Origin: Rhipidocladum racemiflorum
Lineage: Eukaryota; Streptophyta; Magnoliopsida; Poales; Poaceae
DNA length: 64,000 bases
Direction of reading: 5' to 3'
NCBI GenBank assembly: GCA_036346355.1
Contig: CM070576.1
Coordinates: 12,383,558 to 12,447,557 of the forward strand
The notes below the pieces were generated by a model. It saw only the letters and a list, made by a program, of their open reading frames with translations. It ran no database searches and was not told the origin of the DNA. Made by a program: the position numbers and the translations under genes. Numbering within the stretch: position 1 is the first letter of the stretch; each line of letters begins with the position of its first letter. This document shows, in pieces, positions 22,484 to 34,759 of the stretch.

Positions 22484-23194
22484 ATGGAGGGAGAGATCAA
22501 CTATGTCAATCTTGAGGTTGGCCACGCCGCAGAACTTTGGCGTATGCTGCAGTTTCTCGAAGGTTTTGAGAAGCCGCAATACCAAGTGAACGTCATCAGA
22601 CAAGCGGGACTGATTAAGCCTTGTGATGTGAAGATCACGGTACATGCCAGGAAGAAGGGCAAGGGCAGCCGTCCGATATACTGCACCGCCAGGAAGTCGA
22701 CAATGCAGATGGGAATTTAGGAGGTATCACGACGAGCGATGCAACACATCGCCCGCATCTACGCCAGCGAGCTGGAGGGCGCGGTGTACCGCTACCATCC
22801 ACACAACAACAACCTTCTTGACTCGAGACTGATTCAGGATGAGAATGCCACGGTCACACAGCTGGCACGACTTGTCATCGCTCAGGAGGTTGTACTCGAT
22901 GATACGAACCGGGAGCTACAGAAGGCTCGCGAGGAGGTCACGGTAGAGAAGAACCGATGGCGGGAGGCTCAAGAGCATGTGTCCCACCTTCTTCGAAGGA
23001 TTGACGAGTTGGAGATGGCATTGTACGGACCAGGACCAGAGCCAGTACTTGAGTTACATGAGCCGGACCCGGAGGAGCCCGATCTCGAGGAGGACACCGC
23101 TTCTTCGACTACCACAGTTGCAGGGCATGGTGATTGTTTCGCGCCGATGCCACCGCACCCGCACCCAGGCAGTGGAGGTTTTCTTAACGAGTAA
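22484..23194 (+). pseudogene. Tekay-2 ORF0 (one nonsense codon)
   Basis: Same protein as the intact ORF0 of Tekay-1, starting MEGEINYVNLEVGHAAELW. A TAG at 22718-22720 (CAG in Tekay-1) splits an otherwise continuous frame that runs to TAA at 23192-23194. The coiled-coil-like middle and the acidic C-terminus with EPDPEEPDLEEDT are conserved. A single C-to-T change explains the break, so the loss looks recent relative to the divergence of the two copies. Confidence 0.7.
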
Positions 23195-23456
23195 GCCTAG
23201 GTCTTGTAGTTGAGACTCCTTCACCGAGTCGCGTTATAGAATAAAGAGTCACCCTTAGAGGCGTTGGATTTTCATTGCTTGTTGAGTGTGCAGTATGTGT
23301 TGCAAGGCCCTTAGGCATTGTAAGCAACCATACCAAGATATTATTATGGTATAATTAATAAAGTTGGGTTTTGAGTTACACGTCCCTGCATAAATTACTC
23401 TACTACTTGTCTATGCTTGTTTCCCTCTTGTCTTTAAACCTTGGAGCAATCGACAG

Positions 23457-24590
23457 ATGGTGAACACCCGTGGAAACCTTGGAGGCAATGGGAGTGGTTC
23501 TCGCTCAGCTGGGAACCCTAATGATAGAGCACCTGCACCCCAACCAGCACGGCCAGTTGACATGCAGAACTTTGGAGCTTTTCTTGTCGCACTGAGACCA
23601 CCGATGCATACCATGATGCAACAGATGCAGCAGGTCACTGCTTAGGCCACCGCTAACCAAGCAAATCAGGGACAACGACAGGGAGCAAAGTTGTTGGAGT
23701 TCGTGAGGACTCATCCACCCACATTCTCTGGGAATGCCAATCCACTGGAGGCGGATGATTGGCTAATGTCAATAGAAAGGAAGTTACACATTGCCCAATG
23801 CATGGGAAATGAGAAGGTGCTATACGCCTCTTATCAGTTGGAAGGGACCATCGCTAAATGGTGGGAAAACTTCTGCGCCACGCGGGAGAACCCACAGGAC
23901 ATCACGTGGGAGGAGTTTACGGCTGCGTTTCATCAGTATCACGTGCCTGAAGGAATAATGGACCTTAAGAAGGAAGAGTTCAGGGCATTGAAGCAAGGTA
24001 ATCAACCAGTGTCAGAGTATCTGAACAAGTTCACACAGCTTGCACGCTACGCACCTGAAGATGTAGCGACAGATAAGGCCAGACAGTCTCGCTTTATGAA
24101 GGGACTCAACTAAGGACTACAGGTGGGATTGATCACCCACACCTTTCTAAATTTCTAGGAACTTGTGAACAAGGCGCTTATTCTTGAGGACAAGCGCAAG
24201 GAACTGGATGAGAACCGGAAGCGTAGAATGCAGCAGCAAGGATCACGTCAGGGAGCGCAGAAGCCGTCATGGTTGCGCCAAATCGCTTTTTCGATTCCAA
24301 CCGCAGAGTGTAGCGAGAACACTGCCGCCAAAGACCGAGGCCTCGTTAATCAGAATTTTCAGACTCCACCACCAGAATGTCGTTATACAAGCAAATAGGC
24401 ATAGTGAGGCATTGCTATACATGCAATGAGCCAGGGCATTTCTCTAACAACTGCCCCAAGAAGACAGCAGGAGTGACCCCAGTTCGCTTCAACTTGGGAT
24501 CCACACCAGCCAGGACACCTGCACCAGGAGCAAACCGCGGAGCAGCACAGCCAGGAGCCGCACCCCAGACCGTGGTGAGAGGCAGAGTCA
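23457..24590 (+). pseudogene. gag: Tekay-2 gag (broken)
   Basis: It starts MVNTRGNLGGNGSGSRSAG at 23457. Stops occur near 23643 and 24111, and a frame change comes after about 24260. The capsid motifs (EADDWLMSIERKLHIAQCM, YHVPEGIMDLKKEEFRALKQ) match Tekay-1. A CCHC knuckle CYTCNEPGHFSNNC lies at about 24412-24453. Gag leads into the protease without a separate start, as usual for this clade. Confidence 0.85.
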
Positions 24591-26430
24591 ATCATGTGAC
24601 CGCAGATGCACTCCAGAATGCCACGGACGTCATACTGGGTAAGATACTTGTCAACTCAGTACCTGCAATAGTTTTGTTTGACTCTGGGGCTTCGCATTCA
24701 TTTGTTTCCTGAGATTTTGTTTTTAAGAATGATTTGGAGATTGAGAATCTTAAGTGCATGCTTATAGTTCAAACCCCTGGGTCAGAACATCGATCTCAAG
24801 TAGGATGTTCCTGGGTGAGAATACTAATAGATGGGGTAGAGTTCCTAGCAAACCTTATTATATTGGGAACCCAGACCCTAGATGTTATCTTGGGAATGGA
24901 TTGGCTATCCAAGCACAAAGCCGTATTGGATTGTGGGCGAAGGATTATATCAGTTGAGAGCCCATGTGGAAGAAAAGCGGAATTTCAAGCGACCGACGTT
25001 CGCGATGGACAGCTGATGGTCAATAGTGCGAAGGCAATCAGCATAGAAGATGTCTCAGTGGTAAATGAGTATCCGGATGTTTTTCCTGAGGATTTACCTG
25101 GTATACCACCAGACAGAGATATAGAGTTTGTGATCGAGTTAGTACCCGAAACAGCACCAATAGCCAAGAGACCTTATCAGATGTCCACCGAAGAACTGGT
25201 AGAGATGAAGAAGCAGCTTGAAGAGCTGATGGAGAAAGGATTTATCAGACCGAGTTCGTCGCCATGGGGAGCGCCAGTTCTACTCGTCAAGAAGAAGAAC
25301 GGGAGTTTCAGGATGTGCATTGACTACCGGGCACTCAATGAAGTCACCGTGAAGAATAAATACCCGCTACCCAGGATCGATGATCTGTTTGACCAGCTGA
25401 GAGGAGCCAGAGTTTTCTCCAAGATTGATCTAAGATCGGGATACCACCAACTGAAGATCCGATCGGAAGATATTTCGAAGACCGCATTCTCGTCAAGATA
25501 TGGACATTACGAGTTTACTGTTATGTCCTTCGGTCTGACAAATGCGCCAGCTTATTTCATGAATATGATGAACAAGGTTTTCATGGAGTACTTGGATAAG
25601 TTTGTCGTCGTGTTCATAGATGACATTCTTGTTTACTCTAAGTCAAGAGAAGAACACGCGGAGCATTTGAGGCTAGTTCTTGAGAAGCTGAGGGAACAAC
25701 AACTCTTCGCCAAGTTCAGTAAGTGTGATTTTTGGAAGGACAAGGTGGAATTCCTTGGACATGTAATGACCGCAGAAGGAGTTGCCGTAGATCTAAGCAA
25801 GGTAGAAGCTGTGTTACATTGGGAGCAGTCGAAGACCGTGACCCAGATTCGGAGTTTCCTTGGAATGGCAGGTTACTACCGCCGCTTCATTGAAGGCTTT
25901 TCGACGATTGCGAGACCTCTCACGTAATTGTTGAAAAAGGAGAAGAAGTTTGCATGGACGCCGGAGTGTGAGAAAGGTTTTCAAGAGCTGAAGAAGCGAT
26001 TGACATCAGCGCAGGTGCTAGTTCTACCGGACGTCAATCAAAGCTTTGATATTTATTGTGATGCATCGCGCCAAGGACTTGGATGCGTGCTGATGCAGAA
26101 TGGAAAGGTCGTCGCTTATGCATCGAGGCAGTTGAGACCACATGAGGAGAATTATCCGACGCATGACCTAGAGCTAGCTGCCGTAGTGCATGCTTTGAAG
26201 TTGTGGCATCACTATTTGATTGGAAACAGATGTGAAGTGTTTACGGATCATAAGAGTCTTAAGTACATCTTCACCCAATCGGACTTGAATATGAGGCAGA
26301 GGAGATGGTTAGAGTTGATCAAGGATTACAATGTTGGAATCCATTACCATCCTGGAAAGGCCAACGTGGTGGCCGATGCTCTGAGTCGGAAAAGCCATAC
26401 CGTGAACATGTTGATAGCCACGGGTCAGGA
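24591..26430 (+). pseudogene. pol: Tekay-2 protease, RT and RNase H
   Basis: The protease motif LFDSGASHSFVS is followed by a TGA near 24710. Reverse transcriptase (about 25180-25760) has KIDLRSGYHQLKIR and the catalytic FIDDILVYSK. A TAA at 25925-25927 (Gln in Tekay-1) separates it from the RNase H, which has DIYCDASRQGLG, LELAAVVHALKLW and FTDHKSLKY. Each break is a single substitution, so the underlying protein is easily recognised. Confidence 0.88.
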
Positions 26431-27948
26431 TGAGCTATGTGAGGATTTCCAGAGAATGCAGATTGAAGTAGTACCAGAAGGATTCTTGGCTGCATTAGAA
26501 GTGAAGCCTACCCTAGAGAATCAGATCCGAGAAGGACAGAAGGATGATGACAAGATCCGCAGGATTAAGTCCAAGATGGACGAGGGCAAGGCAAAAGACT
26601 TCAAGCTGGATGAGCAAGGCACGTTATGGATGGAGGATCGAATTTGTGTGCCGAACAAGAAGGAGCTGAAGCAGTTGATCTTAGAGGAAGCCCATGACTC
26701 CAAGTATTCAATTCATCCGGGAAGTGCCAAGATTTATCAGGACCTGAAGGAAAGATTCTGGTGGCCGAGTATGAAACGTGAAGTTGCCAAACATGTTGCG
26801 CTGTGCGACATATGCTAGAGAGTCAAGGCAATACATCAGCGACCAGCAGGATTGCTACAGCCGTTGAAGATACTTGAGTGGAAATGGGAGGAAATCGGAA
26901 TGGACTTCATTACCGGTTTACCCAAAACTCAAGGAGGATATGACTCCATATGGGTCATAGTGGACCGCTTGACTAAGGTCGCCCATTTTATCCCTGTGAA
27001 GGCCACTTACTCGGGAGATAAGTTAGCAGAATTGTACATGACCAGGATCGTTTGTTTGCACGGAGTGCCGAAGAAGATTGTATCGGACAGAGGTACCCAG
27101 TTTACCTCGAGATTCTGGAATAAGTGCTTGAAGCCATGGGGACCCGTTTGAACTTCAGTACAGCATATCATCCGCACACGGATGGACAGACTGAAAGGGT
27201 TAACCAGATTCTAGAGGACATGTTAAGAGCTTGTGCATTAGCTTATGCAACCTCTTGGGATAAGAGTCTGCCGTATGCTGAGTTCAGCTACAATAATAGC
27301 TACCAGGCCAGTTTGCAAATGTCGCCATTGGAGGCATTGTATGGTCGACACTGTTGAACACCGTTGAACTGGAATGAGACAGGTGAACGCCGTGTCTTTG
27401 GACCAGATATTCTTCAAGAAGCCGAAGAACAGATTGCCATGATCCGAGAAAGACTGAAGATAGCACAGTCAAGACAGAAAAGCTACGCCAACAACCGTCG
27501 CCGAGATATGAGTTTTAAGCCAGAGGATTTCGTGTATCTCAGAGTTACGCCGCTCAAGGGAGTTAAGAGATTCCATGCCAAAGGAAAACTCGCACCGCGA
27601 TATGTTGGACCATTCAAGGTTCTCAGCTGTAGAGGTGAAGTTGCGTATCAGCTGGAGTTGCCGCAATCGTTGGCAGGGGTACATGATGTGTTCCACGTGT
27701 CCCAGCTGAAGAAGTGTCTCCGAGTACCTGATGAGCAAACACTGTTAGAGTCGATAGAACTGCAAGAGGATCTAACTTACAAGGAACACCCCGTCAAGAT
27801 TTTGGACACAATGGATCGAGAAACGAGAAACAAGTCAACCCATTTCTACAGAGTTCAATGGAGCAACCATGCAGAGAGTGAAGCAACTTGGGAGCGCGAG
27901 GAGGATTTGAAGAAAGAGTTCCCGAACCTATTCTTTAGTAAGCCCTGA
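26431..27948 (+). pseudogene. pol: Tekay-2 integrase and chromodomain
   Basis: The HHCC zinc-binding region covers about 26690-26818 (HPGSAKIYQDLKERFWWP, CDIC), then a TAG at 26816-26818. The catalytic core has MDFITGLPKT (first Asp), VSDRGTQFTS (second Asp) and, after a one-base frameshift near 27130, VNQILEDML (Glu). A TGA near 27355 breaks the frame once more. The final segment has the GPY-type motif LAPRYVGPFKVL (about 27592) and a C-terminal chromodomain-like region (HFYRVQWSNHAESEATWERE, about 27842) to TGA at 27946-27948. The chromodomain marks the element as a chromovirus, which targets marked chromatin. Confidence 0.85.
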
Positions 27949-27969
27949 ATGTCGGGGACGAGATTCTGT

Positions 27970-27984
27970 TAAGGGGGGGAGGTT
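27970..27984 (+). other. Polypurine tract of Tekay-2
   Basis: TAAGGGGGGGAGGTT lies directly before the 3' LTR and would prime plus-strand synthesis. Confidence 0.85.
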
Positions 27985-30111
27985 TGTAACACCCCAATTT
28001 TTGCTTTTCATGAATTTAAATGAAATTTGGCACTTTTGTGAATTTTTGGAATTTTCTGGAATTTATTTGAATTTATTCCCTTTTAAAATAATTAAAAAGA
28101 ATTTAACTTTGCAAATAAAATTTTGTTGGAAATATTTTATTTGAGTCCAAAATGTTACAAAATATTTTCTAGAATTTTTCTGAGTGTTTTGCTATTTTTA
28201 ATGATTTAAATGAATTTCTGGGAATTAATTTGAATATTTAATCGCTGGAAAAACCAAACCGGGTTTCACTATTCATTCGACCGGACCTGAGTCCGAGTCA
28301 GACTCGAGTCCGACCCGGACCTGACCGCGCCAGCCGTCTCGGTCGAACCACGTCACCAAACCCTAACGCGCGTGACCGTTGGATCGAGATCCAACGGCCA
28401 CGATCGCGCCACATCGCCCGAACCCGAGCCCGACCGGACCCGAGCCCAAACCCCCGTGCTGTTGGATCTTGATCCAACGGTCCACGTTGAGCCACGTCAC
28501 CGAATCCGAATTGGATTCGGATTCCGCCGCCGCAACCGAGTGGACCTCGGTCTCCGCGCAATACACGGAAGCCGAGGCCCCTATTTATGGCGCCGCCGCC
28601 GCCACCGTGTAGCCGACTTTCGTGCGCACCTGTAGCCCTAGACCACGTCGCCTGAGCTACCGCCGTTCGCCCGCTAAAGCTCGCCGTAGTTGGGATAGGT
28701 TCCGCTGCGGTTATTCGTCGATTCCGCCGCCGTCCGCCGTCCTCCGCCGCCGTTGAGTCCAGATCCGGAACCGCAAGGACAAGCCTCGTCGGAGGGTACC
28801 TTTCACTTCGCCGGAGCGTGCCCGCAATGCCGTCGGGAGCGTCGCCGTCCCCATCTCTAGTGAGCCAGCTCCGCCGCACGCCATCGCCGTCGCTCGAGCT
28901 CTCTCCACCGTCCGATCCAGATCCGAGGGCTCAGATTCGTCCACGTCATCTCGGGTAAAATCTCATGTTTTAGTTTCTAGATCTGTTTCCAACCGTTGGA
29001 TCTAGATCCAACGGTTTAGATCGTGCCACGTAGCCGTAACTACACTGTGCTTGGATAGATCTCAGACGTTAGATCTAGATCGTACGGTTAGGGTTAGCCA
29101 CGTTGTAAACTCTAGATTGGATCTTGACCGTCCGATCAAGATCGAACGGTCCAGATGGATCGAGCTGTTTCCTAACGCACGAAACCAGATCCGATCTGGG
29201 CCGTTGATTTTCAAATCAACGGCCGAGATATAGCCACTTGGCCGGAAGCGTGACCGGCGCGGTCACCGCCCGGTCACCGCTGACGTCACGCGTGACGTCA
29301 GCGTGGCGCCCGGGTGCCAGCGGCCATTCCAACGGCTCGATGATGTCACTCGTGACATCATGCTGACGTCACGGTGGGGCCCGTGTGTCAGACGCCCTCG
29401 ACCGTGCGTGCTGACGTCAGCACTGACGTCACCCGTGGGGCATTGCTCGGGGATTACTGTCAAGGGTTAGACTTTCTTGGAAATAACTTGAACTCGAGAG
29501 GTTTGGTTTGGTTAAATGATGATGTTGATGGAAATGTGGACTAGGAATGGGAAAGATGTTTATTTAACTCCAGGAAAAGTTATTGATGTTATACTTGTTT
29601 TTACTGCTTTCGAATCTACTTATGTTACTTGTTAAATGCTGTTACTACAAATGAACCATGAGCTATTCCTTTGAATTAAGCCATGCATGTAGTATATTAG
29701 CTTGCATTCTGTGTTATGACTTACTGAGTACCAAGTACTCACCCTTGCCACAAAAACAACACCAGTTGAAGAAGAGGCGACGCCAGCTTTGGAGGAGGAA
29801 TATCAGGAGGAGCCGTCTAACTAGGGATCGAGTCCAGTCAGTTGCCTGTGGCATATTGGTTGGCGCCACTCGTTTTCTTTATATATTCCGCTGCAGATTT
29901 TATTTGAATAAGTCTTAGCCTTGCGAGGCGTACTTTTGTAACTTGACCGTAAGGTCGAGCAACCAGTTTGGATATCTTAATTAAAGTACTTTATTATTAT
30001 CGATGTGTATGATTGTGATATTTACAAATGTTGAGACTGTGTGCACTAGCGTGATCCTGGACTAGTGCTGAATACACAGAGGGTCTGGATTTGCAAATTC
30101 GGGTCCCGACA
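27985..30111 (+). repeat. 3' LTR of Tekay-2 with a 1.5-kb internal deletion
   Basis: It starts TGTAACACCCC and ends GGGTCCCGACA. Up to about 29440 it follows the 5' LTR. It then jumps from CACCCGTGGGG to CATTGCTCGGGG, skipping the segment that corresponds to about 20118-21599 of the 5' LTR. Segment 2 of the split acidic ORF is kept (about 29768-29822) but segment 1 is gone. A further primer site follows at 30116. Confidence 0.85.
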
Positions 30112-30524
30112 AATGTGGTATCAGAGCCATACTGACTGTAGGCTGACCCATAGTTAGATTGGTCGTAGTAAGGATAAAACTTATTTTCTAAAGCTAAAAG
30201 TTTGTCAAGATAATGAATGAAATCTCGACTTACCCCTTCTCTCTTTCCTTACCCCTTTGCTGAATTCTTTTGTCTCCCACTTTGATTTAAAATGCTGCGT
30301 TCTTACGCGAGTGTTTTGTGATAGATGGAGGGAGAGATCAACTATGTCGATCTTGAGGTTGGCCACGCCGCGGAACTTTGGCGTATGCTGCAGTTGCTCG
30401 AAGGTTTTGAGAAGCCGCAATACCAAGTGAACGTCATCAGACAAGCGGGACTGATTAAGCCTTGTGATGTGAAGATCACGGTACATGCCAGGAAGAAGGG
30501 CAAGGGCAACCGTCCGATATACTG
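30112..30524 (+). mobile_element. Start of a third Tekay internal region, truncated in ORF0
   Basis: A primer site (TGGTATCAGAGCC at 30116) and a leader nearly identical to 22271-22483 are followed by ORF0 from the ATG at 30325. The match to Tekay-2 ends after CCGATATACTG at 30524, where Tat-2 sequence begins. The piece shares the LTR 27985-30111 with Tekay-2, giving the order LTR, internal, LTR, internal. Confidence 0.85.
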
Positions 30525-30703
30525 AGGGCGATTACGCGGACTCGGCCCATCGGGGCGCAATCCAGAAAAAAAGAGAACAAAGGCGACAACTGCCTTGAAT
30601 AGAAACTGGACACTGGATTAGACAGAGGCTTCGCCCGACCAGCTTTGGAGAGGAAGGCTCAACTCGGCTGGTCGAGGCTCGTAGCTCTGCACTTACAGCC
30701 TTC

Positions 30704-32095
30704 TCAGGGATAGAACTTGCGCAGAAGCACTATGTTTTGGGAGTTCACCAACTCCTCTCCGTCCTCAGTGGCCAACCTGACCGCCCCGGGGCGAGAGACT
30801 GAGACCACCTTAAAGGGGCCCTCCCACTGGGGAGATAGTTTGTGCAACCCGGCATGCGTCTGAACTTTGCGCAAGACCAGGTCGCCAACTGCCAGTGTTC
30901 TCTCGCTGACCCGGGCGGCGTGGTACCGCCTGAGGCTCTACTGATACCAGGCAGTGCGCAAGGCCGCGCGATCCCACACTTCTTCCAGGAGGTTGACGTC
31001 CTATTGACGCAGATCTTCCTGGGCTTCCTCAGTGAACGCCGCCACGCGTGGTGACCCTAAGGCCAGCTCCGAGGGTAGGACAGCCTCAGCGCCGTAGACC
31101 AAGAAAAAGGGAGTTTCCCCGGTGGCCCGGCTGGGGGTGGTGCGGAGCGACCACAGCACCGCCGGGAGCTCTTCAGTCCAACGGGCTCCCCGCTTGTGGA
31201 GTCGATCAAACGCCCTAGTCTTGAGGCCCTTCAGCACCAGTGCATTGGCCCGCTCAACTTGGCCATTGCTCCTCGGGTGGGCCACCGAGGCAAAACAAAC
31301 CTTGGTGCCCATTTCTTCACAAAAACCCAGGAAGGCAGCGCTGGTGAATTGCGTGCCATTGTCGGTGATGATGCGGTTGGCGACCCCAAAGGGGGCGAAG
31401 ATGCCTTGCATGAACTTGATCGCAGCGGCGGCGGTAATTGCCCTTACCGCTTCGGCTTCCACCCAATTGGTAAACTTGTCGATGGCAACAAACAGATGGG
31501 TGTAGCCCCCTGTGGCCCGCGGGAACGGGCCCAGGATGTCCAGCCCCCAGACCGCAAAGGGCCATGAGAGCGGGATGGTTTACAGAGCCTGGGCCGGTCG
31601 GTGGATTTTCTTGGCGTGGAACTGGCACGCTTCGCACTTCCTCACCAGCTCGCAGGCATCCTGGAGTGCGGTTGGCCAATAGAACCCTTGGCGAAAAGCT
31701 TTCCCAACCATCGTTCGACTTGACATATGGCTCCCGCACACGCCTCCGTGGATATCAGAGAGCAGACTGCTCCTGTCTTCCCGAGTGATGCACTTCAGAA
31801 GAATTCCGTTTCTACCGCGGCGGTAAAGGTCCCCACCCACCAGGGTATAGCACTTGGCCTTTCGTGCTATCTTCTCTGCTGACGCATCATCGTCGGGGCA
31901 CACTTGATCCCGCAGGTAGGCCAGGATCAGATCCATCCATGTGCCTTCCCGGTCAAGTGTGGTGACCACAGGGTGATCGCCCGGGTACTTCGCCTGGACG
32001 GGTGTTTCCGCCGCTGCTACCCTCCCTTCTGGGGTAAGGGCTGAAGCAACATCACCATCTTCCCCACCAGAAACGGGGCTGCGATGGACGGTCAC
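30704..32095 (-). pseudogene. Tat-2 integrase (broken)
   Basis: The HHCC region is readable in the first frame (32095-31580), with IHGGVCGSHMSSRTMVGKAF and CEACQFHAK. After a stop and frame change the catalytic core (about 31540-31001) shows a D-bearing segment, ITDNGTQFTS (second Asp) and the SNGQVERANALVLKGL segment with the Glu. A further break near 31000 precedes the C-terminal GPY-like module (LSPQWEGPFKVVSVS, about 30830), which ends KFYP and stop at 30704-30706. The core residues are kept but the frame is lost. Confidence 0.82.
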
Positions 32096-33060
32096 AGAAG
32101 CCTTTCTTCAAAGACCCCGACCGGGATAGAGGATCTTGTTGAGGCGAGCTGCGCGATCTCGTCCGCCAAGTAGTTGTCGCGCCGGGGGATGTGGGTATAC
32201 CCCAGCCCGTCGAAATGTCGTTCCATCCTTTTGACCTCCGCCAAGTACTCCGTCATGACGGGATCAGAGCAGGAGAACTCCTTTCTCGCTTGATTGACGA
32301 CCAGCAGCGAGTCGCCCTTGACTTGTAGACGCCGGACTCCGATGGCCGCGGTGGCACGAAGTCCCGCCAGCAGGCCTTCGTACTCAGCAACATTGTTAGT
32401 GGCCTTGAAGTCCAGGACAACCACGTAATTGAGGAGGTCCCCGGTTGGGGAAACCAAGAGGACCCCAGCCCCGCGCCCTCGAGCCTGAAGGAGCCGTTGA
32501 AGTAGAGTGTCCAGGGGGAGGGTGCGGGGGTTTCCCCAATCTCGGACTTGGCAGGAGTCCACTCGACAACGAACTCTGCCAGCCTTTGACTCTTGATGGC
32601 CGTGCGGGGGGCGAACTTGAGACCGAACTCTCCCAGCTCCACGGACCACTTGGCAATGCAGCCTTCAGCTTCGCGGTTGTGAAGAATCTCGCGCAAGGGA
32701 TAGGCGGACACCACCGTGATCTCCCATCCTTGGAAATAATGCCGCAACTTCCGGGACGCCACCAACACGGTGTATACCATCTTCTGAGCCTGCGGGTACC
32801 TTGTTTCTGCATCATGTAGCACCATGCTGACGTAGTAAACTAGCCGCTGGACCCCTTAACGCTCCGCTACCAGTGCCGCGCTCACAACTGCCGGACTAGC
32901 CGCCACGTACAACAGTAGCGGCTCGCCCGGCTCAGGGGCGACCAGCATCGGAGGGGAGGAGAGATATTGCTTCAATTCTTCAAGTGCTTGCTGCGCTTCT
33001 GTAGTCCACTCGAAGGAGTTGGTCTTCTTCAGCAGTTTGAGGAAGGGGAGTCTTTTTTCC
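32096..33060 (-). pseudogene. Tat-2 dual RNase H region; second domain has D changed to N
   Basis: The first domain (about 33060-32560) is the Ty3 RNase H. Its usual catalytic Asp position reads LLLYVAASP, so it looks inactive, and a stop follows VSAALVAER. The second domain (about 32530-32110) is the extra RNase H of Tat elements, with ATNNVAEYEGLLAGLRA (Glu) and VKGDSLLVVNQ (Asp). Its first Asp position reads LYFNGSF where Tat-4 has HFDGS. Frame changes occur at about 32560 and elsewhere. Confidence 0.75.
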
Positions 33061-33950
33061 CCAGCCGGGCTATAAATCGGCCGAGAGAGGCCAGGCGACC
33101 AGCTAAGCATTGAACTTGCTTGAGCCTTGTGGGTGGTTGCATGCGCTCGATGGCCGCGATCTTTTCCGGGTTGACCTCGATTCCACGGTTGGAAACGAGG
33201 AACCCAAGCAGCTTTCCAGACAACACACCGAACACACACTTCTCAGGATTCAGCTTCAAACAATACTGCCGGAGGTGGGAGAAAGTTTCTTCTAAATCTT
33301 CGACAAGCCCAGCAGTCTTTTTGGTCTTTACCACCAAATCATCAACATATACTTCAAGATTTCTCCCAATTTGCGATCGAAATACAGTGTGCATAGCGCG
33401 CTGGTAGGTTGAGCCAGCGTTCTTCAACCCAAAAGGCATTCGGATATAACAGTACACGCCTAGAGGGGTCACAAAAGCAGTTTTCTCTTCGTCTTCCCGC
33501 GCCATGCTGATCTGGTGGTAGCCGGAGTAGGCGTATAGGAAGCACAAGACCTCGCACCCTGCTGTGGAATCGACGACGATGTCTATCCGCGGCAGCTGGT
33601 ACGGGTCCTTGGGGCAGGCTTTGTTGAGGTCGGTGAAGTCGATGCACATCCGCCATGTCCTGTTCGACTTTTTGACAAGTACAGGGTTGGCCAGCCACTC
33701 AGGATAAGCGGCCTCCCGTACAATCCTCGCTTGCAGCAGCTTCTCTACCTCATCCCGAATGGCATCCTGCCGCTCTGGTGCCTGCCTCCGGACCTTCTGC
33801 CGAACTGGGTGCACTCCAGGGAGCATTGCCAATTGGTGCTCGATCACCTCCCTAGGGACCCCGGTCATTTCAGATGGTTCCCAGGCGAACACATCTAGGT
33901 TAGACAGAAGGAAGGTGACGAGCGCGTCTTCCTATTTGGTGCTGAGGTTG
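33029..33950 (-). pseudogene. Tat-2 reverse transcriptase
   Basis: It is readable over almost its whole length from MFAWEPSEMTGVPREVIEH (33892). RT motifs include WRMCIDFTDLNKACPKDPY, MPFGLKNAGSTYQRAM and the catalytic VYVDDLVVKTK. The frame is lost just after LGRFIARLGKK at about 33060. The Tat-type YVDDxVVKT box and the overall length match Tat-4 (48457-49329). Confidence 0.85.
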
Positions 33951-34002
33951 GCACCGATCTTCACGACCTTCCCAGAGCCGTCCTCGCCCACGGAGACCAC
34001 CT

Positions 34003-34660
34003 TCACCTCACCCGAGGGACCAGGTGAGGCGCAGGCCCTGACCGGAGGGAGCTCTGGCAATTGTCCTCATCTCGAGCCAAGCAGGTGGTGCCGGCCAGGT
34101 CCTGCACCTGCTTGCTGAGGCGCAGGGCTTCCAGCCGATCCACCTTTCTGGTAATCGGGCCTCCAGGCCGAGGGATCTTCATCATCATGTAGGCGTAATG
34201 CGTGGCCGCCATGAACTTGACCAGAGCTGGTCGGCCAAGCAACGCATTGTAGGGAAGGTCGAAGTCCACAATCTCGAAGTTGATTTTCTCTGTCCGGAAG
34301 TTCTCCACACTTCCGAACGTAACATGCAGCCGAACTTGTCCCAGGGGCGTCAAGCCTACCCCAGGGGCAACTCCGTAGAAGATAGGGGCCGGGCGCAACT
34401 CCTCATAAGGAATTTGGAGTGCCTTGAACGCCCCCACAGACATAAGGTTGATGGAGCTCCCTCCATCAACCAGCACCCGCCTGAGTCTCGCATTCTGGAC
34501 CGTGGGGGAAACCACGATCGGGAGATGGCCCGGGCCTGCGGTGCTCTCCGGGTGGTCGGCCTGACTGAAGGTGATCGGCTCCTCTGACCATTTCAGTAGC
34601 CTGCTCGCCCCGGGAGTTGGTACGGTGGCGCACACTTCTCTCACCTCTCGCCACCATGGA
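34003..34660 (-). pseudogene. Tat-2 aspartic protease
   Basis: A single frame of 213 residues carries the retropepsin active site VLVDGGSSINLMSVG (about 34480) and the second fold motif YNALLGRPALVKFMAATHY (about 34210). In Tat elements the active site is DGGS rather than DSG, so it may be functional in sequence. The frame has no proper start and is separated from both gag and RT by frame changes. Confidence 0.8.
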
Positions 34661-34759
34661 TGAACGCCACCATGTGCTCTACTTGCTGGAAGGCCAGCGG
34701 AGCAGGGTCTTCACCCACATCGTCGCGGTTGTCTTCGCGGTGCTCCTTAAGCCGCTGCT

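Larger units (their letters stand above)
18705..30111 (+). mobile_element. Tekay-2: full-length RIRE3/RIRE8-like chromovirus
   Basis: It runs LTR (18705-22270), primer site, ORF0, gag, pol with chromodomain, polypurine tract, LTR (27985-30111). The pre-insertion bases are ACTTC (18700-18704), but the matching duplication is not at 30112, because the second LTR is followed by another primer site. The internal region carries several stops and one clear frameshift, so this copy is defective. It provides the template for recognising what Tekay-1 lost. Confidence 0.88.
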
